From: Actinoplanes auranticolor
GTDB lineage: Bacteria; Actinomycetota; Actinomycetes; Mycobacteriales; Micromonosporaceae
Reading direction: 5' to 3'
Length of the DNA: 64,000 nucleotides
Assembly: GCF_018332655.1 (NCBI RefSeq)
Contig: NZ_BOQL01000003.1
Location: 83,068-147,067, forward strand
Part shown: positions 1 to 6,977 of the stretch, piece by piece
Layout: every line of letters starts with the position of its first letter
How positions within the stretch are numbered: the stretch's first letter is position 1
Notes under the pieces: generated by a model
Told to the model about the DNA's origin: nothing
The model's database searches: none
Seen by the model: the letters and a program-made list of their open reading frames with translations, nothing else
Program-made: the position numbers and the translations under genes

Positions 1-541
1 CATAGAGCCACATTCCTTTGGCTTCACTCACATAGGCGCTGCGATCTTCCGGAGACTTCACACACCACAGTGGAGTGGGATGCCCGCCGACCTTGATCTT
101 GGCATGCGGACCGGCGTGTCCACCCCGGTCACACTCGCCCAGCGCCTCGGTGACCAGGTGCCCGGGGTCGATACCGGGGATGCCGGCGAAACGCGTCCCC
201 AGACCCACGCCGGGCTGCTCGGCGATCAGCACGAGGTCGGCCGGGCCACCGCCGAGCGGGTCCGGGCCGCTGCAGGACAGAGCGGTCGCGCGGACGCCGG
301 CACGATCGTCGCCCGCCCAGCCGACACCGGTGACCATCCAGCCGGGCGGCAACGGCCACGGGCACCACAGCGGCATGTGGTCGATCGTGGGCGCGGTCCG
401 GAGCCGCACACTGTCGAGGATCTCGGAGCTGATGTGCTCCGCGACGTGGAAGGGAGCGACGTCGCCACAGTCGTCGCAGCGCCAATCACTGTGCATCAGG
501 TCCGGCGGCCGGACCTGCGCAGCACAACGGGGGCAACTCAC
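1..541 (-). CDS. DUF6758 family zinc-ribbon protein (3' end off window)
   Basis: The GTG start at 541 follows a purine-rich GAGGGTGGG Shine-Dalgarno. The frame stays open to the left edge, so only the first 180 residues are seen. The N-terminus carries a zinc ribbon: Cys3-x2-Cys6 and Cys22-x2-Cys25, with WRCDDCG around the second pair. The rest is a globular alpha/beta protein rich in Gly, Pro and Trp, with segments such as MPLWCPWPLPPGW. This pattern matches the DUF6758 family of actinobacteria, whose function is unknown. The next gene on this strand, a TrmH methyltransferase, lies about 100 bp upstream. Confidence 0.8.
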   Translation of the reverse strand, partial: MSCPRCAAQVRPPDLMHSDWRCDDCGDVAPFHVAEHISSEILDSVRLRTAPTIDHMPLWCPWPLPPGWMVTGVGWAGDDRAGVRATALSCSGPDPLGGGPADLVLIAEQPGVGLGTRFAGIPGIDPGHLVTEALGECDRGGHAGPHAKIKVGGHPTPLWCVKSPEDRSAYVSEAKGMWLY

Positions 542-640
542 TGTGACACCCACCCTCTTAAGGTGGGGCCCGGCAGGGTCGCCGTCAAGCGAATCGGCAG
601 AACCGGGCCGACCCGTTCGCCCGCCCGCGGCCGGCGACGA

Positions 641-1351
641 TCACCCGGGCGGGGGACCCGCGTGGGCGCGCACCCAGGAATGCATCGCGATGCCGCTCGC
701 CACGCCGGCGTTGATCGAGCGCGTGGAGCCGTACTGGGCGATCGAGAACAACGCGCTGCACGCGGCGCGGGCGGCGTCGGAGAGCCCGGGTCCCTCCTGG
801 CCGAAGATCAGGACGCACTCCCGTGGCAGGGTGACCGTCTCCATCGCCCGCGAGCCCGGCAGATTGTCGATGCCGATGATCGGCAGCCCCGCGGCCGCGG
901 CCCAGGCGGCGAACTCCTCGATCGTCGGGTGGTGCCGCACGTGCTGATAGCGATCGGTGACCATGGCGCCCCGCCGGTTCCACCGCCGCAGGCCGACGAT
1001 GTGGACCTCCGCGGCGAGGAAGGCGTTGGCGTTGCGCACCACCGTGCCGATGTTGAAGTCGTGCTGCCAGTTCTCGATCGCCACGTGGAAGCCGTGCCGG
1101 CGCAGATCGAGGTCGGCCACGATGGCCTCCCGGCGCCAGTAGCGGTACCGGTCGACGACATTGCGCCGATCGCCCTGCGCGAGCAGCTCGGGGTCGTAAT
1201 GATGGTCCCGGGGCCACTCGCCGGGCCAGGGACCGACCCCGACCTCGAGCTCGGGCTCCGCCGGCGCGTCGGGCCCGGCCTGGCTCACGGGCTCAGCCGG
1301 GCCGGTGGACCGGACCGGGCCAACCGGCGTCGAGGACTCATCGGCGGTCAT
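641..1351 (-). CDS. TrmH/SpoU-family RNA 2'-O-methyltransferase
   Basis: This 236-aa SPOUT-class enzyme should transfer methyl from S-adenosylmethionine to a ribose 2'-OH of tRNA or rRNA. All three SpoU motifs are visible: motif 1 NIGTVVRNANAF (residues 100-111), motif 2 IFGQEGPGLS (182-191) and motif 3 STRSINAGVASGIAMHSW (209-226). These build the trefoil knot that binds SAM. The ATG at 1351 was preferred over an upstream in-frame start because the extension has no family resemblance. Residues 1-45 are an acidic, Pro-rich tail. The RNA target cannot be inferred from sequence. Confidence 0.9.
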   Translation of the reverse strand: MTADESSTPVGPVRSTGPAEPVSQAGPDAPAEPELEVGVGPWPGEWPRDHHYDPELLAQGDRRNVVDRYRYWRREAIVADLDLRRHGFHVAIENWQHDFNIGTVVRNANAFLAAEVHIVGLRRWNRRGAMVTDRYQHVRHHPTIEEFAAWAAAAGLPIIGIDNLPGSRAMETVTLPRECVLIFGQEGPGLSDAARAACSALFSIAQYGSTRSINAGVASGIAMHSWVRAHAGPPPG

Positions 1352-1496
1352 GGTGCAGGAGGCTAACCAGGGGCCCGCGGGCCGCACCTGGGGGGAGACG
1401 CAATGAGCGGCGGGGCCCTCCCCGGCACCCGCCGCCCACGCTCTGTTGAGGAAGAGTTTGCCTTACCCTCCGTATCCATGTGAAGGATTCCCAACA

Positions 1497-1511
1497 GTGA
1501 CCCACGTCACA
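1497..1511. promoter_or_regulatory. CRP/GlxR-like dyad GTGA-N6-TCAC
   Basis: The sequence GTGACCCACGTCACA has the two half-sites of a cyclic-AMP receptor protein site, with the standard 6-nt spacing. It lies about 300 bp upstream of trxA in the AT-rich leader. The match is exact. Occupancy by a Crp homologue is inference. Confidence 0.5.
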
Positions 1512-1637
1512 TTTAACTTTGTTACCTATTACCTTCGGTGGTTACCTCGTCGTTATCGGGCTGCGATAGAGCACGTCCGGACCACCTATCGAGGCAGCTT
1601 GATGCGCAAACTGGACGACACCGGGTTGTTCACAACT

Positions 1638-1649
1638 GAGAGCGCTCTC
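1638..1649. promoter_or_regulatory. LacI-family-like palindrome GAGAGCGCTCTC
   Basis: A perfect 12-bp palindrome centred on CGCG/GCGC. Its core GAGCGCTC is that of LacI-family operators of actinobacteria, such as the CebR/CelR type TGGGAGCGCTCCCA. It sits about 100 bp before the trxA SigR promoter. No sugar-utilisation gene or LacI regulator lies in the window, so its regulator is unknown. Confidence 0.4.
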
Positions 1650-1736
1650 CCTACTTTGGGTTACGCTGGGTAGCCCAAGGTCCACACCGCGGTCGCAAAA
1701 GGTGCCCCAGACCACGTGTCACCGGCGCCGGCGACG

Positions 1737-1762
1737 GGAATCAGAGGGACCTGGAGCAGGTT
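1737..1762 (+). promoter_or_regulatory. SigR-type promoter of trxA
   Basis: GGAAT (1737-1741), an 18-nt spacer and GTT (1760-1762) match exactly the GGAAT-N18-GTT consensus of the disulfide-stress sigma factor SigR (SigH in mycobacteria). Transcription would start near 1769, leaving a leader of about 47 nt before the thioredoxin ATG. Thioredoxin genes are established SigR targets in Streptomyces. Confidence 0.8.
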
Positions 1763-1815
1763 GGACCGCACGTAGGCCAATTTCCCGTGGCCTTTTTCCC
1801 GTGGACGGAGAGATC

Positions 1816-2178
1816 ATGGCGACCGTTGCGCTGACCACAGAGAATTTCGACGAGGTGACCGGCAAGGACGGCATCGTCCTGGTCGACTTCTGGGCCAGCT
1901 GGTGCGGGCCCTGCGTCCGCTTCGCGCCCACGTACGAGCGCTCCTCGGAGAAGCACACCGAGATCACCTTCGGCAAGGTCGACACCGAGGCCCAGCAGGA
2001 GCTGGCCGCGAAGTTCGACATCCGCTCGATCCCGACGATCATGGCAGTGCGCGACGGCGTCATCGTCTTCTCGCAGCCCGGCGCCCTCCCCGAGTCCGCG
2101 CTGGAGTCCCTGATCGAGCAGGTCGAGAAGCTGGACATGGACGACGTGCGCAAGCAGCTGGCCGCGCACAACCACTGA
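1816..2178 (+). CDS. trxA: thioredoxin
   Basis: This is a 120-aa cytosolic thiol-disulfide oxidoreductase of typical thioredoxin length. The active site WASWCGPC places the redox pair at Cys30 and Cys33. The cis-proline motif SIPT is near residue 75, and the central strand IVLVDFWA precedes the active site. The ATG at 1816 follows GGACGGAGAGA with good spacing. An in-frame start at 1702 would add a basic, unrelated tail and is rejected. A SigR-type promoter lies just upstream, so induction by thiol oxidation is expected. Confidence 0.96.
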   Translation: MATVALTTENFDEVTGKDGIVLVDFWASWCGPCVRFAPTYERSSEKHTEITFGKVDTEAQQELAAKFDIRSIPTIMAVRDGVIVFSQPGALPESALESLIEQVEKLDMDDVRKQLAAHNH

Positions 2179-2279
2179 CCCGCGAGGTCACCGGCGCCGC
2201 GGACCCATCGGGTCCGCGGCGCTTCCGCGTCGGGCCGACCTCTTTCCGGTACGGCTCGCCGGTCCGGGTAGACAGTGGA

Positions 2280-2295
2280 TCGAACATGTGTTCGA
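2280..2295. promoter_or_regulatory. LexA (SOS) box
   Basis: TCGAACATGTGTTCGA is a perfect match to the actinobacterial SOS box TCGAAC-N4-GTTCGA. It ends 9 bp before the ATG of the radical SAM gene and overlaps its probable -10 region. LexA binding would therefore block transcription directly. TAGACA at 2269-2274 could be the -35, which would make the transcript leaderless or nearly so. Confidence 0.85.
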
Positions 2296-2304
2296 ATCTT
2301 CGCC

Positions 2305-4293
2305 ATGCGATGGTCACACCTGTCGGCCCCGGCCGGCGACGACTCGCTCCCGGACAGGGCAGCGCCGGCGGCTCCACCCCTGCCGCTGGCGCTGCCCGGC
2401 GCGACCGTCCGCACCTTCGACACGCCCGGGTTCGCCGGTATGACGTTCTACGAGATCCGGGCCAAGTCCCTGATCAACAGGGTGCCCGGTGCGTCGCGGG
2501 TGCCCTTCGAGTGGACCATCAATCCGTACCGGGGCTGCTCGCACGCCTGCTCCTACTGCCTGAGCGGCGACACGCCCATCCTGCTCGCCGACGGTTCGAC
2601 CCGCCCGCTGTCGCAGGTGCAGGTCGGCGACGCGGTGCTGGGCACGATGGGGGCCGGGCCGCACCGGCGTTACGTGCCGACCACGGTGCTCGACCACTGG
2701 ACCATCAGCAAGCCGGCCTTCCGGGTCACCCTGGCCGACGGCACCCGCCTGGTGTCCAGCGGGGACCACCGGTTCCTCACCGACCGCGGCTGGCGGCACG
2801 TCAGCCCGGCCGAGGCCGGCCTCCCGGCCCTGGCGGTGGGCGACCGGCTGTCCGGCGTGGGGCGTTTCGCCGACGCGCCGAAGGAGTCCCCCGACTACCG
2901 CACCGGCTACCTCTGCGGGCTGGTCCGCGGCGACGCCGGCGCCCCGGCCGGCGCGCGGGAGAGCGACGCCTGGATCCGCGCGGACTCCTATCTCGAAGAC
3001 ATCCCGATGCACGTGGCGCTGCGCTGGCCGGAGCTCCCGTCCGGCGGGTGGTACCGCGGCTTCCTGGCCGGCGCGTTCGGCGCGACCGGCTACGCGGACC
3101 GGCTGGCCGTCGTCTTCACCAGCCGCGACCAGGGCTTCCTGGACCGCATCACGGACGCCCTGACCCACCTGGGCCTGCCCAGCCGCCGCCCGCCCCACCC
3201 GCAGCTCGGCGAGGTCTACTCCGTCGAGGTCGCCCGGGACCTGTGGGCCGCCCTGCGCTTCCGGCACCTGACCGGGGTCAGCGCGGCACCGCTGGACGCG
3301 GCCGGGGTCGGCGTGCGCAGCGAGCCCCAGCTGACCGTGGCCGACATCGAGGATCTCGGCCTGACCCTGCCGCTCTACGACATCACCACCGGCACGGGCG
3401 ATTTCATCGCCGACGGCGTGGTGAGCCACAACTGCTTCGCCCGTAACACGCACACGTATCTCGACCTGGACGCCGGCCACGACTTCGACTCCAAGGTGGT
3501 CGTCAAGGTCAACGCGGGCGAGCTGGTGCGCCGCGAGCTGGCCGCCCCGCGATGGTCCGGCGCCCCCATCGCCATGGGCACCAACGTGGACGTCTACCAG
3601 CGGGCCGAGGGCCGGTACCAGCTGATGCCGCCGATCCTGACCGCCCTGCGCGACTTCGCCAACCCGTTCTCCATCCTGACCAAGGGCACCCTGATCCTGC
3701 GGGACCTGGAGCTGCTGCGACAGGCGGCCACGGTCACGGACGTCAGCCTGTCGATGTCGATCGGCTTCGTCGACGAACGGATGTGGCGCGCGGTCGAGTC
3801 GGGCACCCCGAGCCCCCGCCGCCGCCTCGACGCCGTGGCCCGCCTGACCGACGCCGGCTTCTCGGTGGGCGTCCTGATGGCCCCGATCCTGCCGGGCCTG
3901 ACCGACTCGGACGAGTCCATCGAGGAAACGGTCTCGGCCATCGCCGCCTCCGGCGCGGCCAGTGTCTCCCCGCTGACGCTCCACCTGCGCCCGGGCGCCC
4001 GCGAGTGGTACGCGGCCTGGCTCACCCGCGAGCACCCGGAGCTGGCGCCGCGCTATCGCGAACTGTTCCGGGCCGGCTCGTACGCACCGCAGTCCTTCCA
4101 GAAGGAGATCGGCGCCCGGGTCCGGATGGCAGCCCGCCGCCACGGGCTGTACCGGGCGGGGCTGGGCGAGGCGCGGGCGGCAGGCACCAACGGGGTACCG
4201 GCAACGGCGTACGCGGACACCGACGTCACCGACAACGCACGCGAGGGCACCACCACCCGCGAATCCGAACCTCAGCAACTGACCCTGCTGTGA
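2305..4293 (+). CDS. Rv2578c-family radical SAM protein with in-frame intein
   Basis: The 662-aa precursor is related to spore photoproduct lyase-type enzymes (COG1533, 'DNA repair photolyase' class). The CX3CX2C motif for the radical-SAM [4Fe-4S] cluster starts at Cys78 and Cys82. The third position, Cys85, is the first residue of a 292-aa intein (residues 85-376). Splicing to Cys377 restores CSHACSYCFARNTH and leaves a mature protein of about 370 aa. Downstream are NVDVYQRAEGRYQLMP, a TKGTLILRD strand and APILPGLTDSDE, as in the family. The ATG at 2305 was chosen because RW..DD..LP is the usual family N-terminus. No Shine-Dalgarno is seen. A perfect LexA box just upstream suggests DNA-damage induction. 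The substrate is unknown. Confidence 0.92.
   Translation: MRWSHLSAPAGDDSLPDRAAPAAPPLPLALPGATVRTFDTPGFAGMTFYEIRAKSLINRVPGASRVPFEWTINPYRGCSHACSYCLSGDTPILLADGSTRPLSQVQVGDAVLGTMGAGPHRRYVPTTVLDHWTISKPAFRVTLADGTRLVSSGDHRFLTDRGWRHVSPAEAGLPALAVGDRLSGVGRFADAPKESPDYRTGYLCGLVRGDAGAPAGARESDAWIRADSYLEDIPMHVALRWPELPSGGWYRGFLAGAFGATGYADRLAVVFTSRDQGFLDRITDALTHLGLPSRRPPHPQLGEVYSVEVARDLWAALRFRHLTGVSAAPLDAAGVGVRSEPQLTVADIEDLGLTLPLYDITTGTGDFIADGVVSHNCFARNTHTYLDLDAGHDFDSKVVVKVNAGELVRRELAAPRWSGAPIAMGTNVDVYQRAEGRYQLMPPILTALRDFANPFSILTKGTLILRDLELLRQAATVTDVSLSMSIGFVDERMWRAVESGTPSPRRRLDAVARLTDAGFSVGVLMAPILPGLTDSDESIEETVSAIAASGAASVSPLTLHLRPGAREWYAAWLTREHPELAPRYRELFRAGSYAPQSFQKEIGARVRMAARRHGLYRAGLGEARAAGTNGVPATAYADTDVTDNAREGTTTRESEPQQLTLL
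2557..3432 (+). mobile_element. intein with degenerate LAGLIDADG endonuclease
   Basis: The 292-aa intein starts CLSGDTPILLADG (block A, nucleophile Cys1). It has a block-B-like SSGDHRFLT (His71) and ends with the block F/G pair LPLYDITTGTGDF...GVVSHN, giving penultimate His291 and terminal Asn292 followed by Cys+1. All splicing residues are present. Two LAGLIDADG-like helices are recognisable: GYLCGLVRGDAG (117-128), which keeps its acidic residue (Asp126), and FLAGAFGATG (169-178), where the catalytic Asp is Gly175. The endonuclease is therefore probably inactive while splicing should work. Confidence 0.9.
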
Positions 4294-4321
4294 CCCGATC
4301 GCGCGTGGATAGAGTCGGGGG

Positions 4322-4729
4322 ATGAGGAGCGCACAGCAGATCTTGGCCGAGGCGGACGTCATTGCCGTGGTCGGAGCCTCGCGGGATCCGCGGAAGCCGT
4401 CGCATACCGTGCCCTTGCAGATGCTCCGGTACGGGTGGCGGATCATTCCGGTCAACCCGTTCGTCGACGAGGTGTTCGGGGTGCGCACCGTGCCCACGCT
4501 CGCCGATCTGGACGAGCCCGTCGATCTCGTCGACATCTTCCGGCCCGCCGCCGACGCCCTGGAGATCGTTCGGCAGGCCGTGGCGATCAAGGCGCCCGCT
4601 GTCTGGTTGCAGACCGGCATCGTCTCCGCCGAGGCGCGCCGGATCGCCACCGAGGCCGGCATCGACTACGTCGAGGACCGCTGCCTGGCCGTCGAACGGG
4701 CCGTCGGTCAGCTCAGTAAGTTGCCCTGA
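4322..4729 (+). CDS. CoA-binding (YccU-like) Rossmann protein
   Basis: A 135-aa single-domain protein with a CoA-binding fold, like the N-terminal domain of acyl-CoA synthetases. VIAVVGASRDPRKPSH near the N-terminus is the nucleotide-binding loop. The segments IIPVNP, VDLVDIFRPAA and WLQTGIVSAEA are characteristic of the YccU/CoA_binding_2 family. Its physiological role is not established. It starts about 28 bp after the radical SAM gene on the same strand and could be cotranscribed with it. Confidence 0.88.
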   Translation: MRSAQQILAEADVIAVVGASRDPRKPSHTVPLQMLRYGWRIIPVNPFVDEVFGVRTVPTLADLDEPVDLVDIFRPAADALEIVRQAVAIKAPAVWLQTGIVSAEARRIATEAGIDYVEDRCLAVERAVGQLSKLP

Positions 4730-4818
4730 GCTCGGCCGGCAGGCCGGATACCCTGCGTCGGGTCCCCCTGACTACGCCTCGACTAGTACCGTGCCGGGGT
4801 GAACGAGGAGGACCTCTG

Positions 4819-5328
4819 ATGACTTACCCGCCGCCCGGTGGTACGCCGGATCCATATCAGCCCCAGCAGCCCTACGGGCAGCAGCCGGGTTACGACCCCG
4901 CGTCGCCCTACTCGCAGGACCCCTATGCGGCTCCTGCCAGTGGCGCGCCGTCCAGCGGACAGCCGTACGGGCAGCAGCCGCCCTACGGTGCCCCGTCCAG
5001 CGGACAGCCCTACGGCCAGCAGCAGTACGGGCAGCAGCAGCCCGGCTACGGCCAGCCGTACGCGCAGCAGCCCTACACCCCGCAGGCGCCGACCAACACC
5101 ATGGCCATCCTGGCTCTGGTCTTCGCCTTCGTGTTCGCGCCGGCCGCGATCGTCATGGGCCACGTCGCCAAGAAGCAGATCCGGCAGACCGGCGAGTCCG
5201 GCGAGGGCCTGGCCACCGCCGGCCTCTGGCTGGGTTACATCTTCACCAGCATCTACGTGCTGCTCTGCGCCTTCTACATCGTCGTGGCGATCTTCGCGAT
5301 CGGCTCGTCCGGCAGCAGCACCTACTGA
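4819..5328 (+). CDS. DUF4190 membrane protein with PGQY-rich N-terminus
   Basis: This is a 169-aa protein. Residues 1-93 are a disordered Pro/Gly/Gln/Tyr arm with repeated PYGQQ and GAPSSGQ units. It is followed by two membrane segments (MAILALVFAFVFAPAAIVMG and LWLGYIFTSIYVLLCAFYIV) and the short loop HVAKKQIRQTGESGEGLA typical of DUF4190. Its function is unknown. A GAGGAGG ribosome binding site precedes the ATG. A second copy of this architecture lies at 6482-6973, on the other side of an SDR gene. The terminus GSSGSSTY is close to that of the second copy. Confidence 0.85.
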   Translation: MTYPPPGGTPDPYQPQQPYGQQPGYDPASPYSQDPYAAPASGAPSSGQPYGQQPPYGAPSSGQPYGQQQYGQQQPGYGQPYAQQPYTPQAPTNTMAILALVFAFVFAPAAIVMGHVAKKQIRQTGESGEGLATAGLWLGYIFTSIYVLLCAFYIVVAIFAIGSSGSSTY

Positions 5329-5335
5329 CGTACGG

Positions 5336-5367
5336 CCCGCCCGGTGGACAGCGGTCCACCGGGCGGG
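5336..5367. terminator. bidirectional hairpin between convergent genes
   Basis: A perfect 14-bp stem (5336-5349 with 5354-5367) encloses a 4-nt loop. It lies between the stop of the DUF4190 gene (5328, plus) and the stop of the SDR gene (5374, minus). Confidence 0.75.
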
Positions 5368-5373
5368 TACGGC

Positions 5374-6135
5374 TCAGCGGAACTCGGCCTCGCGCACGCT
5401 GTTGCCGCCGTCGACCACGAGCATCTGCCCGGTGATGTACGACGCCGCGGGCGAGCACAGGAAGGCGATCGCCGCCGCCACCTCGTCCGGGGTGCCCGGG
5501 CGGCCGATCGGGGTGCCGAGGCCCTGCTTGATCTCTGTGACGGTGGACGCGGCCGTGTAGATCGTGCCCGGCGCCACACAGTTGACGTTGATGCCGTCGG
5601 CCACCAGCTCCATCGCCAGCGCCCGGGTCAGGCCGACGACGCCCGACTTCGCCGCGGCGTACGCGGCCTCGGTCGGGAGCGCGTTGATCGGGCCCGCCGT
5701 CGCCGCCAGGTTCACGATCCGGCCCCAGCCCTGCTCCGACATGCCGCCCACGAACGCGCGGCTGCACAGGAACGCGGTGCTCAGGTTCCGGTCGATCTCG
5801 GCGCGCCACTCGTCATAGGTGAGCTGGGCGACCGGGCGCAGCACCTCGGGGCTGGTCCGGCTGGCCAGGCCCGCGTTGTTGACCAGCACCTCGACGTCGC
5901 CGAGCTGGTCGACGACCGCGTCGGCGAGCGCACCGACCTCGGCCTCGTCGGTGAGATCGGCCACGAAGCCGGTGACGCCCAGCTCGGACGCGCGCTCGTG
6001 GATGCGCCGCGTGGTCGACACGATCGCCACCCGGGCACCGAGGTCGCGCAGCCGGCGGGCGGTCGCGTACCCGATGCCGTCCGGGCTGCCGGCCCCGGTG
6101 ACCAGGGCGACCTTTCCGTCCAGCCGCAGTGTCAC
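5374..6135 (-). CDS. short-chain dehydrogenase/reductase
   Basis: This 253-aa NAD(P)-dependent SDR has [14 protein letters not shown] (nucleotide loop, 9-22), NNAG (86-89) and the catalytic YxxxK as Tyr159 and Lys163. The C-terminal [11 protein letters not shown] is also typical. The usual catalytic Ser, about 14 residues before the Tyr, appears as Ala145-Thr146 in NLAATAG. The GTG at 6135 is supported by GAGGAGGG five bases upstream. The substrate is not predictable. It is flanked by two DUF4190 membrane protein genes on the opposite strand. Confidence 0.88.
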   Translation of the reverse strand: MTLRLDGKVALVTGAGSPDGIGYATARRLRDLGARVAIVSTTRRIHERASELGVTGFVADLTDEAEVGALADAVVDQLGDVEVLVNNAGLASRTSPEVLRPVAQLTYDEWRAEIDRNLSTAFLCSRAFVGGMSEQGWGRIVNLAATAGPINALPTEAAYAAAKSGVVGLTRALAMELVADGINVNCVAPGTIYTAASTVTEIKQGLGTPIGRPGTPDEVAAAIAFLCSPAASYITGQMLVVDGGNSVREAEFR

Positions 6136-6481
6136 GGGACCCTCCTCGGGCTCGGTCACAGGGTCGTCCTGGGCGTGGCCGGACTCGGCGACCGGATCGG
6201 GCCCCAGGTCCTGCTCAGGCTCGGAACTGGGCGCGGCAGACCGGGGCCGGCGGCCGGCCGCCGGGCGGGTGGCGTCCCGCCTCGAGCGGCTGCCGCTGGC
6301 GGTGCGGGCGTCGAAGACCATGCGGCGATCCTGCCCGCTCCCGCGGGCCGGGGCAAACATCGGACCAACCGTGGCGCGCGGCAACCTCGCACCGCGCACA
6401 AGCAGGCACACGGCGTGCGCGACGCCGTGACAACGCCCCCTATCCTGACGAGCGCGAGGGCAACGCCGGACGGAGGAAGTC
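6136..6481. other. intergenic region before SDR / DUF4190 genes
   Basis: This is the divergent promoter region of the SDR gene (minus) and the second DUF4190 gene (plus). An in-frame upstream extension of the SDR from an ATG at 6321 would encode a low-complexity acidic/Ser/Arg arm. It lacks a ribosome binding site and homology, so it was not annotated. No other gene or clear motif is seen. Confidence 0.5.
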
Positions 6482-6973
6482 ATGACGTATCCACCACCGC
6501 CCGGACCGGACGGCATCTATCCACCGCCGCCGGATCCGCCCATCCAGGCGTACCAGCCGCCGCTGCCGGCCAACCCGCAGCAGTACGGCTACGACCATCC
6601 CGCGCCCCCGGTCCAGGGGTACGGGTTCCCGCCCGCGCCGGGTTACGACTACGGCAACCCCGGCAGCCCGTACGCCCATCCGGGTCATCCCTACCCGCAG
6701 GCCCGGCCCACCGAGGGTCTGGCGATCGCGTCGCTGGTCGTGTCCTGCGCCGGGGTGGCGGGGCTGTGCCTGTGGGGGATCGGCGGGCTGCTCGGCATCG
6801 TCGGCGCGATCCTGGGTCATGTCGCCCGGCGCCGGATCCGCGCCACGGGTGCGGGCGGTGCCGGCCTGGCGCTGGCCGGGATCATCGTCGGGTGGGTCGT
6901 CGCCGGCCTCGCGGCGGTGCTCGTCGCGATCTTCGTGTCGGTCCTGGTGGCGGACTCCGGCTCCACCTATTGA
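6482..6973 (+). CDS. DUF4190 membrane protein, second copy
   Basis: This 163-aa protein has the same plan as the gene at 4819: a disordered Pro/Tyr-rich arm (residues 1-75, starting [11 protein letters not shown]) and two hydrophobic segments around [21 protein letters not shown] and [20 protein letters not shown]. These are linked by a [14 protein letters not shown] loop and followed by the end ADSGSTY. The shared MTYPPP start and GSTY end point to an ancient duplication flanking the SDR gene. The ribosome binding site CGGAGGAAGTC precedes the ATG. Function unknown. Confidence 0.84.
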   Translation: MTYPPPPGPDGIYPPPPDPPIQAYQPPLPANPQQYGYDHPAPPVQGYGFPPAPGYDYGNPGSPYAHPGHPYPQARPTEGLAIASLVVSCAGVAGLCLWGIGGLLGIVGAILGHVARRRIRATGAGGAGLALAGIIVGWVVAGLAAVLVAIFVSVLVADSGSTY

Positions 6974-6977
6974 CGGC

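Larger units (their letters stand above)
1352..1736. other. gene-poor, AT-rich regulatory stretch upstream of trxA
   Basis: No convincing gene is seen here. A 75-codon open frame (1446-1673) lacks the GC3 bias of its neighbours and a clear ribosome binding site. The segment from about 1445 to 1670 is much richer in A+T than anything around it. It contains a CRP-like dyad (1497-1510), three copies of TTACCT (about 1524-1555) and a perfect 12-bp palindrome (1638-1649). It reads as promoter or operator DNA. Confidence 0.6.

Noticed and set aside
1446..1673. 75-codon plus-strand gene upstream of trxA
   Set aside because: Codon use lacks the GC3 bias of real genes here, there is no Shine-Dalgarno, and the stretch is filled with regulatory-type dyads. 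Kept only as a regulatory region.
2557..3432. Two separate genes or a frameshift in the radical SAM locus
   Set aside because: The reading frame is continuous, and both intein splice junctions (Cys1, His-Asn, Cys+1) are intact at the exact point where the family sequence is interrupted.
2314..4662. 782-codon minus-strand open frame opposite the radical SAM gene
   Set aside because: Antisense shadow. The plus strand encodes recognisable radical SAM and intein motifs.
6136..6321. N-terminal extension of the SDR from ATG 6321
   Set aside because: The extension is low complexity. The GTG at 6135 has a near-ideal GAGGAGGG ribosome binding site and starts right at the SDR domain.
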